64,000 nt of DNA from Hericium rajendrae (taxonomy: Eukaryota > Basidiomycota > Agaricomycetes > Russulales > Hericiaceae), in contig CM065891.1 in NCBI GenBank assembly GCA_033439255.1, positions 1,674,001-1,738,000 on the forward strand. The letters run 5' to 3'. The notes under the pieces are model-generated. The model saw nothing but the letters and a program-made list of their open reading frames with translations, searched no databases and was not told the origin of the DNA. Of this stretch, positions 44,368 through 55,608 are shown piece by piece. Position numbers and translations under genes: made by a program. Position 1 is the first letter of the stretch. Each line of letters starts with the position of its first letter.

Positions 44368-46049
44368 GGCGTCGGCGGATCTGCGGCCTCAGATATCAAA
44401 TGGACTCTCGGTCACGAGAAGAAATGTACTGGTCTCATTCAGCAGTAACCATCCGAACGACGCTCATGGGCTGCATGCAGGAAAAATACATTGATTTGCC
44501 GAAAAAATAACAGCGTACTGATTTTAATGCTTGGTCACGTGGTTTCGAGCGCTAAATGAGGTTTGTTGATGGCGCCCGGCGTTGAGTCGGATTGACGTTG
44601 CAACCTCAGCTTGCAGCAGCCTTTCCATAGCAGCTAGCAGCATCATCCAACAGCAACGACCTTCATATTGCATCCAACTAGCAGCGCTGGGAGATATTGT
44701 GAAGGTCTCTACTTTTCATTTCGTATCAAACCAATACGCTCGGAAGATACACTATGTTTTGATGGAGCATCACCAGAATGGTCTTAATAAGTATCGCTCA
44801 TCCCAGGATGGTTCAATATTGATAGTTTGTTGTCGTTTCAATGCTGGATCTCCCGACAGCTCTGCATATTTGTGAGTCTCCGCTGAACGTCGCTGTTTCA
44901 GGGCTTACGCGCAGACAAGTTCCATTGCCCGGATCTCAGATCTGATGGACGACTCACGGCCCTCACCCCTTCGAACACTATCTCTGCGGTGACCTACGCC
45001 GCGCACCTTGTCTCATCATTCGCAGCATGCTTCTCAGATGACGGCACAATTCCATGTTGACTACTGTGGCTACCATGCAGTGCATACTCATAATTCTTGA
45101 GCTGGGCATGTCCCGTGTTGACGTCGGGGCGGTTTCAGATTGCCGCAGATTCCGGTGTCCAGAAATTTGAGTCCATTCAGAAGGTTCCAGGGAGGCCACA
45201 TCCATGAAAGTCGAGGGAGCTCTATTTGCTATCATTCGAACAATGAAGGAAGGCAATGGTAAACATATTGTCGGTAACATAGCTCATGGTGCGTTTGAAG
45301 GATGGATTGATATATTTGTTTCAATCATAGGTGCATCATGCCATCAGTTCTTGGCCAGGAAGGCAATGCTCATCTTGTTTCGCAGGGCGTTTCGAAATTC
45401 GCTGTCAGAGGCATCACACACAATTGTGGCAAGAACTTTAGATCTCATGGCTTAACGTCGTACCGAAGGAATATATTACTGACTGGGTGGCTCAAATGCC
45501 TTCCGCTCAATAACAGATCATAAGTGGTACGCTTGTTTTATTCTGCTCAGGATCTGTCCGACTTACTGACGATGACACTGGTTTTGTTTGAAAGGTTTCA
45601 TATGGCGTATGTCTACTTTATCAATCCGAAGTCGAAGTACCCTGCGCTTCTATAACACGTCAAGCAGGCATTACCGGAATTCATCTTCTGCGACGCGATG
45701 CTGATGATAGTAGGAATAGAACAGGTTCCAGGTCCTTCACTGACTATAGGTGCCGTAGCAACAGTTCCCATGTAACTATGTCTCTAATTATGCTTGGGAC
45801 TCGGCGCTCGTGGAGATTAGTGTGCTAACATTGGTTCAAGGCGTTTCCGATTCCTCCACCCCGGTGTATCCAAATTGACCGCTCATCGTCGTTCTTGCTA
45901 GAAGGAGAGGTTAGACGATAAGGCAGGGTCACCTGTTACTTTTCTCGTCCAGCTGGGGCTACGTCGTGCCGTCTAGTCTGCCCATATAAGTATCTTGGAT
46001 GTCAATGCCGCTGTATGCCACTACTGTATCTGTCCCCTCATTGGTCAAT
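44368..46049. other. 1.7 kb duplicated DNA without a confident gene (copy 2 of 35678-37353)
   Basis: Counterpart of the first-copy spacer with small indels, such as an extra AGCTAGC near 44632. It contains the TATAAG of DUF6534 gene A2 near 45986. No gene is recognised. Confidence 0.4.
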
Positions 46050-48153
46050 ATGTCTTCATCCCAGGAATCCCTACCCTTCCCTCTCGACCGACCTACGCCA
46101 GTTCCTGACGACCTGTACCGCGAAATCTATGGTACGTAAATTATCATTGGCACTTCATGCTATGTTCATGTTACTGATATGTCGATTTATCAGGCGGGAC
46201 GACAACATGCTGCATGTTGATGCTTGTCCTCTACGGAGTGTCGGTCTTGCAGGCGAGTAGTCATGCTAAGATGCATGCGCTGCGACGCTGACCCTAGAGC
46301 AAAGACATACCTGTACTACATGGGTTATCCGAATGATCGCCGAGTACCCAAAATACTGGTAAGTCCTGACAAGCGACTTTGCATGACGCTTAATTGAAAA
46401 TGAAGTCAGGTCATCTTGCTATTGTTGGTATTGTTCTAGTATTTCTGTATCCAACCTGACATGATGCAAAATAGCTGCATGTCGACGCTGCACATAATTT
46501 TCCGTACGCAAGCCGTCCCGTCTTCAGACCGAGTCCACGATATTGACCGTCCAAACGGATAGTATGTCACACAGTGTATCATTACCATGTGCGTCCTGCT
46601 GCAAGGACTGATCTCGATGAAGATTTCCTCAATATGCTATCGTCTGTCTCCAGATCCTTGCATATCACAATCCTTTATCGTTGCTTAGCGGAGTATGGTA
46701 GGGATATCTTGTCGCTCTGCCGGAACTGCCACTGCTGAACATCGATGTTCTTTAGGTCTCTCTATGCAAGTGCCTTCTGTCTCTCCCGTTCTGTGCGTTA
46801 CTGAAGTTTTGTTTGTATAGATGGTCACTGGGACTGGGGTGGGTCTAGCATCAGTGAAACTGGTCTTTGATGTTGGTCAGTGCTGATATTCATTGGCAGG
46901 TTATTATCTGTTTTCTGGTCCAGCTGTAAGTTTTACCATTCTTCTCGTTCGACGATAAGACTGGCACAGGGTAATTGAACCACGATCTCTGTCAGGTTCT
47001 ACACGCGAATGATCTACCACTGTCAGTGTACCTCGGCCCACAGTACGCTCCACTAATTCTAACGCCCGAGCCTAGTGACGAAAAATAAGTGGAGATGGAT
47101 CCTAACAATTGTTCTCGTAGGTCATGTTTTATGCTCTTAGGCCAAATTGATTCATCGACAATGCAGGCGTTATTGATATCTACGCAAGTCGGTAAGAGCC
47201 CGGTCAAAGATGGTGATTATAACTTGACATGAGAAACTACTGCTCCTAAGCATTTGGAATTGGTATGGGACTAATCTTTGTCTACGACACGTTTGCTGAG
47301 TTGATCATTGCAGTCACGGTCGTTGGAGAGTCAGTTCAGCATACACTCGTCTAATTTTCTGCTGAGTCAAGATGGCAGATTCCGTGAATGGGATATCGCG
47401 AAGCTTGCCAACATTGCTGTACGATCACGATAGTATTACGCTGACTGCCGAGACTATCATGTTCCCCAGCTCAACTCGATGGTGCCCATGTTTGCAGCGA
47501 GAGTCGCATCAGATTCCGTGACTGCGCTGTCGCTTTGCGTTCTGTTGCATGGCGCGCGACCAAACGTTTTTGGGTGGGTTCTGTAACAGTTTAACTGATC
47601 AAGCACGCGCTGACTCCAGACAGATCAGGAAAACTAGTGCACATCCTGATAATCTACTCAGTTAACAGGTTTCTTCTGACGACGTGCGTAATTGGATCAT
47701 GTCTACGGGATATCGCTTCTGAGCTTGACGTCTCAGGGTGATCGTCATTGTTCAAATGATAGCGGTGGGCTTCATCGCATTGCAAATGAAAGTGCCCTCG
47801 CTGAACTTCTCGACGATTAGCTCATATGTTCGCCCGATAGCGTTTGGGCTATGATCATAGATTTTGTCAGCGTACATTGTTGAGTCCCTATCAGTTGGTA
47901 AATAGCCCATTGCATGCTCATTTTCTTGCCAGTATATGTCAACAGCTGCTTAGCAACACTGAATTCGCGCCATTATCTGCACAACCTCGACAAGACTGAT
48001 ACGAAGGGTGCTTCCGGATACCTGGAAAGAGGCCCCAGAAATGAGTTTGAAATGTCTCATAAACGCATTGTGATCGGGGCTAGATCTGCGGCCAACGTCG
48101 ACCTGAATGCTCCTAGCATGTCAGATTTGGCGAGGATGGAGGTTGATGGATGA
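46050..48153 (+). CDS. DUF6534-type multi-pass membrane protein A2
   Basis: Counterpart of A1: LPFPLDRPTPVPDDLYREIYG, LVLYGVSVLQ, TYLYYMGYPNDRR and VYVNSCLATLNSRHYLHN, with the same GC-AG second intron (46253-46304) and the same early stop. Its first half is about 98% like A1. The stretch around 47080-47370 is only about 80-85% alike and changes several residues (ALLIFMQVG to ALLISTQVG), so either A1 or A2 was altered there. Function unknown; a membrane protein. Confidence 0.55.
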
Positions 48154-49317
48154 ATTAAGCTGAAGCATGGTAACAATGCTATGGTATGAAATCCAGTTTT
48201 CTATCAGAATATTGCCGGCTCACGCTGATATCGCGTCTGTTTAGACATCGAGTGTGTGAACTATACATACTCGACACAGTCGCGGGCATGCTTCAATTGT
48301 TTGCTTCGCTGCCGTCAGGCCATTGCAATGTGACTCCTGATGCTCGCTAAATACACGTCCAGAGTGAGCGACTCCACATAAAGCATGAGAGGCCTACGAC
48401 GCGAGATATTTATCTGCTAGGCCGTCATGGCTGAGATAACCGAGCGCTGCATGTCGTCTTCATCACTGACGTTGTTCAAAATACAGGCCCAGGAATCGCC
48501 CTGCGCTGTCTCACAGATGACAGCATAAACACCAAGGTTAACGATACCCCAAAGCAGAGCGAGGGTCGGAGCGAAGTGCGTCAAGACAGTGGGCCTGCCT
48601 GTGGGCATCTGCCAGTAAGAGCTGGCGAAGGAACATGTCAAGCAGCTCGGGTCAGAAATATTATTTGTATGATCTGCGGGCATACTTTCGATCCTTGCGT
48701 TCACGATATAATCAGTGGTACGCTCGTAATTTTCACCTCGCAGACTACCTGCAATTCGTATCCTGTTCTAGACCGAGCCATGGCTATCGACGAGGGCTTT
48801 CCACTGCGACGATGGTGCTCTTTCTCATTTAAAGACCATCATCTTACACGGCAGAGACATGTGGTTTACTGGCGTCAAGTCAAGGTGCCTGTGCCTCTGC
48901 ACAAACGCCGAGCAGACATCCCCTGGACTCATCGGCGACGTGACGCTGATGAGAGCGGGTACAGAACGGCTTTCACTTGAAAATATAGGCATCGTATGTC
49001 CTTAATCTCTGCTTTGATCTCCGCATCCGTGAAGACTGCGCAAATGTCTGCCAACAACAGGCCGTATACGGAAGATTCAAGCCGTCTCCGATGATTAAAT
49101 CACCTCGGCATCATTCTTCCAGATCATCCAGCGCTTGCAGGAGGATCTTCCAGTGCTTAAAGGGGAGTAATGCAGCAATGCAGATTCTTGATGTTGCTGT
49201 CACTATTTAATCCTCCCATGGCCCATTGGCGCAACTGAGCGCTGTTCTTCTCATATAAGTACTTGTGATGTCGACCCTGCAGCGCGTTCCTCAGCACCGT
49301 GTCTCCTTATCGTAAAT
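48154..49317. other. 1.16 kb duplicated spacer, copy 2
   Basis: Essentially identical to 39466-40627; I see two or three differences, one a 2-nt insertion near 48989. Its right end is the natural promoter of DUF6534 gene B (TATAAG near 49254). Confidence 0.45.
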
Positions 49318-51548
49318 ATGTCTTCGCCCCAGAATCCCTCCACTTTCCCTCTCGACAGACCTACACCGTATCCAGATATCATTTTCCGCGAAATTTTCGG
49401 TGCGTTTGTTATCACGGAGATTCGACGGCATACTTATGCCAGTGATATATTGATGATTAGGCGGTTCATTAATATGCTGTATGCTTATGCTGGTCCTCTA
49501 CGGACTGTCGATCTTGCAGGCAAGTGGGCCGCCCTCGACGCGTGCGCCATGAAGCTGATCCCGTAATCAAGACCTACCTGTACTACATGAATTACCCAAA
49601 TGATCGGCGGCTGATGAGGATACTGGTGAGTCCCGTCTGGCATTTTGTACAATCTCTGCTTAGTGACTATTTCAGGTCGCCCTACTATTGTTTGTACCTC
49701 TGCTGGCGGCTTTTTGGCGACACACTGATTGGCTTTCGGCACAGCTGCATGTCAACGCTGCATGCAGTCTTCTGTATGCACCCTCTTCCGCTTCAAGCAG
49801 CGTTGTTATTGACCGTCTGCATGGACAGTGTGTCACACAGTGTATTACTACCATGTGCGTCTTGTCGCACATATGGATCTTGGCGGAGTTTGCCTCATTA
49901 TGTCTTCACCTGCCCTCAGGTCCTTGGTTATCACGATCCTTTGTTGTTGATCGGTGGAGTATGGTATGTATACATTGCTGTCCCGCCCTATTACCAGTCG
50001 CTGAACAACTCTCGCCTTACCTAGGTCGCTTTTTGTACGTGACCTTGTCGACCCCATTCTTCAAGTTGACGAACTTATTGCTTGCGAAGATGACGACTGC
50101 GACAGGGGTGGGCGTAGCGTTAATGAAATCAGTTTAAATTATTACTGACGTTCAACAATGGCAGGTCGCTGTTTGTTTCATAGTCCAGCTGTAAGCATCG
50201 CCGTTTCCTTCGTCCTTCAAGCTTCAGTACCGAACTTACATGGCAACTGAATCCCGATATTCTACGGGTTCTACACGCGGATGATTTATCATTGTCAGTG
50301 CACCTTGCTTTCCAGATGCTCTTGTACTGATGCTCAAGCACAGTGACGAATCACAAGCGGCGGTGGTTCTTAACGATCGTTTTGGTATGTCGCATTCAAC
50401 GCGCTGAAGTCAAGCTAAATTCTTGGTGATACAGGTGCTGCTCATTCTAATGCAAGTTGGTAAGAGCATGATCATCGACGATAAGTATAATCTGACATCA
50501 GACTGCCGACTTTAGGTTTCGGAATATGTATGTGACCAAATTGCTCCGTCGACAACACTTTCGCTAAGTTGATCGTTCCAGTCACGGTCGTTGGAGAGTC
50601 AGTCTTTAATCTGTTGACTCCACCCGATTCCCGCTTAGTACAAGTGGCAGATTCCAGGAATGGGATATCGTGAAAGTTTCCAATATTGCCGTAGGATATA
50701 TCTTGCTATGAGCCTTCTTCCAACTGAACCTAACCCATCTACTAGCTCACGTCGATGGTGCCAATGCTTTCTGCGCGGGTCGCGTCAGACTCCGTGACTG
50801 CACTGTCGCTTTGCATACTTTTGCGTGGCGCGCGACCGGACTCGGGGTCCTTTGGGTAGGTTCTACAAAAGTATTTACCTGATCCCTCGTGCCCTCTGAC
50901 CACTTCTGACAGATCAGGGAGACTGATCCACACCTTGATTATATACGCCGTCAACAGGTTTCTCCTAACAACGTGCGTATTTTGCATTGCGCCCACGTGA
51001 TATCATTTCTGAGCTTCACATCGCAGGGTGATTGTCATTGTTCAAGTGGCAGCGGTACGCTTCCTATAAGTTCAGACGAGGTTCGCGATGCTGATGGATT
51101 TCGCAACTAGCTCATTTCTTCGCCCAAAAGCATTTGGGCTATGATCATTGACTTCGTTAGCGTCCATCGTTGAGTCCCTATAAACCAGTGATATGTTTGT
51201 TTACTCACTACCCTGCCAGTCTACGTCAACAGCTGCTTGGCAACGCTGAATTCGCGCAACCACCTGCGCAACCTCAGCAAAAGCAGTACGAAGGGCATCT
51301 CCGAATTCCTGGACACGAGCCCCGGAATTCGCTTCGAAGTCCCCCATACTAGCACCATGGGACGGGCGACGTCTGCGTTGAACATCGATCTGAATGCTTC
51401 GAGTATATCAGATTCGGTGGGGATTGAAGTGGACGGGTCTATCAAGTTGAAACCTGGTCACAATGACGTGGTACGGACCCCATTTCTCTATCAGAATATT
51501 CCCGGCTCAAGTTGACGTGTCGTGTCTGTTCAGACTTCGAATGTGTGA
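49318..51548 (+). CDS. DUF6534-type multi-pass membrane protein B
   Basis: The start at 49318 (MSSPQNPSTFPLDRPTPYPD) continues through IIFREIFG, CCMLMLVLYGLSILQ, TYLYYMNYPNDRRLMRIL, VALLLF, MSTLHAVF-LCHTVYYYHV, CFIVQLFYTRMIYHC, VTNHKRRWFLTIVL, TVVGEF, LIIYAVNRFLLTT and VYVNSCLATLNSRNHLRN. A final small exon gives the end NDVTSNV (intron 51471-51533). This is the full-length member from which the A genes' C terminus can be judged. Intron 2 (49520-49571) starts with a classic GCAAGT donor. It supplied the promoter and first exon of the chimeric PEX5 gene. The family is basidiomycete-specific and of unknown function. Confidence 0.65.
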
Positions 51549-51878
51549 ACTATGTCGAGAAACAGCGAGGGCACCTAAAATTGGGACACAAGAGATCCAG
51601 CAATTGGTGATATCGCATCTGGCATGCCTCTATTTGCTTGGTATGGAGACCAAGTTAAACCGTGCCGACTCTTCTCATCTCCTCTGTATTATTGTGGCTA
51701 CTGTTTCTTAGTATATTTACACGAAGAGTGGGTGGCAACATTGAAATGCGAGAGACCTACGACGTGGACGAAGGACGCGTCGCGTCAAATTCTTTATTCC
51801 GGATTCCGGATTCATTGTCCATAATTACGAATTCGTTGTCCATAACAACATGCAAGCAGCAGATAACTAAGCATTTGG
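51549..51878. other. 0.33 kb intergenic
   Basis: A short AT-rich gap between the convergent DUF6534 B and Zn2Cys6 genes. It contains a TTCCGGATTCCGGATTC direct repeat near 51796. Nothing else is seen. Confidence 0.4.
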
Positions 51879-52620
51879 TCAAGATTCTGGTGGCAACCTA
51901 TAAGTGCTGTGATAAGGGCGAGCGTATGATGCGGGGTATGGGGGATGATAATGGGGATGGGGTTGGCCATAGGACACAGGATCGTCCTCGTGTCCTGGCG
52001 TTTGACGATGTGGGCCTGAGGTAGGAACGAAATAATACGGCTGGTAATACGCAGGAGCTTCGCCAGGATTGGGGGCGGGAGCGCCCGCGTACTGGCCGTA
52101 GTACGGGTTCGGATAGGTCATCTGCGCCGCGTATGGTATCGGAGGCACACCAACCGGTAGTGCAATCGAGGGAACGCCACTACTCGTTGGTGTGGTACTG
52201 TGAAGTCGCTGCTCAACACTATTACTATCTGTACGACACAGAGAAAAAAGGTTAATACATGTGTGGAGATTCACGAAAGGCAGAAAATACAATGAATTTC
52301 ATAAAGAAGTAGACGTACTGTTTCTGACGCGTTTCTTGGAAGGTCCCTTCTTGGCCCCTTTCATCCTAGGTTTACCCTGGTGATCAATACACTCCTCCCC
52401 TATGCCATATGTAACACAGCGCTGGCACGGGCGACCTGTATCGCACCTCTTGCATGCCTTCCTGCAATTTGTGCAGGCCTTCTTGACTCCTCTTCTCGGC
52501 TCTGGAGCGATCACATGTGCGGCGACAGGGTACACGAGCATGGTAGCAGCCCTATGTGCTTGAACAGCGTCGTCGGGCGAGTCGTCTCGCCGAGGTTGCT
52601 CCTCGTGCTCGGCCAAGGGT

Positions 52621-52659
<39 letters not shown>

Positions 52660-52667
52660 GAGGCCAT
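51879..52667 (-). CDS. Zn2Cys6 (GAL4-type) transcription factor, short
   Basis: Two exons (52667-52319, 52228-51879) give 232 aa. After a poly Asp-His run and an acidic stretch comes a Zn2Cys6 binuclear cluster with spacing C-x2-C-x6-C-x5-C-x2-C-x8-C (CTNCRKACKRC, then CQRC, then GEEC) and a basic linker (GKPRMKGAKKGPSKKR). The rest is Pro/Tyr-rich and probably disordered. There is no fungal middle-homology domain, so this is the short agaricomycete type. Members bind CGG-type half-sites in the nucleus; the target is unknown. Confidence 0.8.
52621..52660 (+). repeat. GTGGTC hexanucleotide repeat
   Basis: About six to seven copies of TCGTGG in tandem, inside the first exon of the Zn2Cys6 gene, where on the minus strand they encode alternating Asp-His. 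Unit length is a multiple of three, so length changes keep the frame. Confidence 0.85.
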
Positions 52668-53444
52668 CTCTCAACCCAGAGTGGTGGAGAAGTGGGTCGT
52701 GCGCCCAAGGAACAAGAAGAATGAGACCGAAATGAAGGGGGCACAGTATGGAACACGTGTTATGCTGATCGGCTGATCGACGTCGAGAGTGTGGCACCAG
52801 GTCTGGAGAGTGAGAAGAGTGAGATGGGTCCCGACGAGATGAGATGGCCCTGAATGTCATGATATTAGCAAAGAAACCATCGGAAGAGGATATCAGAGCG
52901 CAGGAACAGGTGAGAAGGAGAGTAAATAGGAGGAAATTATCATGGCTTACCGATTCAGTGGATTGCGGTAGGTGCGATCGTGTTTTTGAAATGTCTGGGA
53001 AGAGCCGGAAGAGCCCAGCCTATAGAGACCTCAAGGCCTACGCTGCAGGTACTTGGGTATTGGTGACCAGCCTAGTACAAAGGGAGGAGACCTGTATAAA
53101 GGAGAAACCCGTAAACATCTTCCTCGTGTATTCCAAGCCATCAGTATAGGCGCCATCATAGCCTTCGGCAACTCTTCGCCAGATTTTGTCGCGGCGCGTG
53201 CACTGGTGGCTCCAATTCTAGAAATTGAAAACCCGTGTTCGGAAAAGCAGAAGTATCAGTTTGTTCGTTTCGTTTCGACAAAGTGTAGCTTGTAGACGAT
53301 TGGAACGCTCGAAGTTTATTTGATAGTGATTACTTACACCCCGACCAGACGCCGACGCGTTGCCGACGCGTCATCTCAGTCTTCGCGGTCATCAAGACGT
53401 AACTTCACCATCTACCCTCGCCCCACCTTGTTATCTCATCCTCC
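52668..53444. other. 0.78 kb intergenic between divergent genes
   Basis: Upstream DNA of the Zn2Cys6 gene and of PAC2. It has a GACGCCGACGCGTTGCCGACGCG direct repeat near 53348-53370. Short open frames only. Confidence 0.4.
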
Positions 53445-54447
53445 ATGTCATTCTTCTTTCCTAAATCAACTCCCATTCAATTACATGGCAAGGCTCTAGT
53501 TGTCGTACGTCTCTACATCTGATCTTCCCGAAATAGCTGATTGAGTTCAGTTTACAAGGTAGCCGATCGTTTCAACAGCAAATGTCTCACAGCTGGCTGT
53601 TGACATCCTCATTGCCTCGCTTTCATTGCGATGCGTAGGTCTATTCGATCCAAGGGATCTAGTTCCTGTTGTCGGAGGCAGAGACGATGACGAGGAGGGG
53701 GTAGTAACCCCGCTCGAATGTATGTTTGTATATTCTAGTGGGTTGTTCATCTTACACCGTCCTGGGTTTGATCGCACTGCGCAGTGTACGGGAGTGACGC
53801 GTCGGACCTAGTGGTCATTCAGCAGAGATCGCCGGTTCTCAAAGTCAGTTACATCATCACTGTTATTGACTGCATAATCATTCTGTACACCCTAGGCGCG
53901 AAAAGAGGAATTCATCGCATCGTTGCTACAGTTCATCCAGGAATATCAATTTTCTTCTGTCCTGTTCCTCTCAGGTGTCGAATCCTCCAATCGGACGGAC
54001 TCGCAGATGCAGTGAGTTCCAGTGTCGTTAACCACTTAGCCGCCGCTCACATTTTGCAGGGTGCCTACATATCTCATCCGGCCCCCGAACAGCCCTCCAT
54101 ACGACAATACGCGTCTCTCCAGCCTCTCCAGTCTGCCGATACCAGAATTCACATCACCTATCATCCAGCATCCTTCCCGGATAAGCCCCGCCGATGAAGG
54201 TCCGGTGCCGTTCATTCCTGGAGGTGGACTGACCCGGCGCATGCTCTCAAGCATCCCACCATCGTGGTCAGTGCCAACAGCCTCGCTCCTGCAGTTCGTC
54301 CTCGAAGGGGATAACCGGCAGGATGCGGCGTTGATGGCTGCTGTAGTGGCAAAGGTATTGTCTGTGGAGATCGACGAGTGGAAGCAGCCTTCCAGCTGGA
54401 AGGATGGGCTGTTTGGTACGCCGCACGATCAGACATTGTACGGGTAA
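53445..54447 (+). CDS. ADD66: Proteasome assembly chaperone 2 (PAC2/PSMG2, yeast Add66)
   Basis: About five exons. The start MSFFFPKSTPIQLHGKALVV joins PIVSTANVSQLAVDILIASL, then GLFDPRDLVPVVGG, LVVIQQRSPVLK, FLSGVESSNRTDSQMQ, VPTYLIRPP, and the C-terminal FIPGGGLTRRML, LLQFVLEGDNRQDA and WKQPSSWKDGLFG. These match PSMG2 signatures (QLAVDLL, QRSP, SGVD.SNRTDAQ, IPGGGITK, FVSEGDN.PDA, IPSSW..LFG). PAC2 pairs with PAC1 to assemble the alpha ring of the 20S proteasome. The second exon's start hides after a GGTAG acceptor, so the raw frame looks broken while the spliced one is open. Confidence 0.82.
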
Positions 54448-54699
54448 GGAGGATGAAAGGGGGATATGTTGTGGCGCATAGCAGACGAGAAGACAATATC
54501 AATGTACGTGATAAAGTCTGTTTGCATTGTATATCAGACATTCGAACAGGCCCATACTGGTTGTAATATGTGTCTACTATCAGTGATTTCAGACGAAAGC
54601 TTTCTCACCAGCCATTTGCCGCAAGTTGCGCACTCAACCGGAGATTTCAACATTGCTGGCACGACGGAGGATGGAGTCCTGTCTCCGTCTGCAGCGTTG

Positions 54700-55076
54700 G
54701 AAGAGATCTCAATGATCTGGCCAATCTCGATTAGCTCGGGGCAGACTGCGCTACAATCCGCTGCAATTGCCAGCTTACTCGGTAGCGAAAGCCTGGAGAC
54801 CGCCTTTTAGGCAAGATCTTGGCTATCAAGCTCGCAGGTTGCGGCATTCGCATCAATGTCATCTCGCCGGGGACGATCCCCCTGGGCATGAACGACACCA
54901 CCCACCCGCGTTCTCCGGGGCACCCTGACAGAATCCGTGATGTCGTGCCCTTGGGTCGCAATGACAGATGGCATCGCGAGGACCTTCATATGGCTTGCGA
55001 GTAAGGCGGGTGCATATGTCACCGGGGAAAGATTCAAGTGGATGGAGAGCTCTTTTTGACCCATAAATTCAGCTGA
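54700..55076 (+). pseudogene. Short-chain dehydrogenase/reductase C-terminal remnant
   Basis: The catalytic-type YSVAK (54776-54790) is followed, in a different frame, by LAIKLAGCGIRINVISPGTIPLGM, the strand and loop after the SDR active site. In further frames come FIWLASKAGAYVTGERF and VDGELFLTHKF up to a stop at 55074-55076. The order is right for an SDR, but three frame steps occur within 300 nt and no Rossmann TGxxxGxG half is visible between PAC2 and this point. It is most likely a truncated remnant; sequence error could account for some of the steps but not for the missing N-terminal half. Confidence 0.5.
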
Positions 55077-55608
55077 CGCTCACTGGGCCTCGGCATCGTG
55101 TCCCAGTTTCTTCTAGCCAATATGGATCTCACGTCGATTCCTTCGGCCCGTAACCATGTTCAACGTGCAGCACTAGAGCGGCAACCTCCATGGTCATGTT
55201 CCCGTCGAGGGCAGCGCAATTGCCTTAAGCTGGCAAATACCATCGAGGTGCTCTTTCATCTCCGGGAGCATCCGCCATTGTAAGTATCCTATGACCGATT
55301 TGGCTGCAAGAAGAAGCTCATCCCGGTTCTTTATGCTGTAAAGCATTTTCCAAAAATTCCAGCCCAGGTCATATTATGTGAGTCCCTCTACAAGTGCACT
55401 CTCGTTTAAGTAGTCGTTGACACTAGAGGAGACAGCGTGGTCAGTATGCTATGGTCAGCATCATCCACGCATGCTGTTTGTAGGGAATTTGATCCCCTTT
55501 CAACTTGCGATGCACGAAAGCGACTTCTGTGAGGGTTTATATTCGGGGTTCTCAACGATTTGACGTATTCCCCTCTGTTTCTCACCAAACCTCCATCGAA
55601 CACCCGCC
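55077..55608. other. 0.53 kb upstream of the TauD gene
   Basis: No confident gene. It contains CCATGG near 55188 and a run of short open frames. Confidence 0.35.

Larger units (their letters stand above)
40685..49375. repeat. 8.7 kb direct tandem duplication, copy 2
   Basis: The junction with copy 1 reads CCGTATCCA/G/TCCTCC with a single shared base, so the event did not need long homology. Copy 2 ends at 49375, where the original DUF6534 gene B continues (ATATCATTTTCCGCG). Identity to copy 1 varies strongly along the length. Confidence 0.95.
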
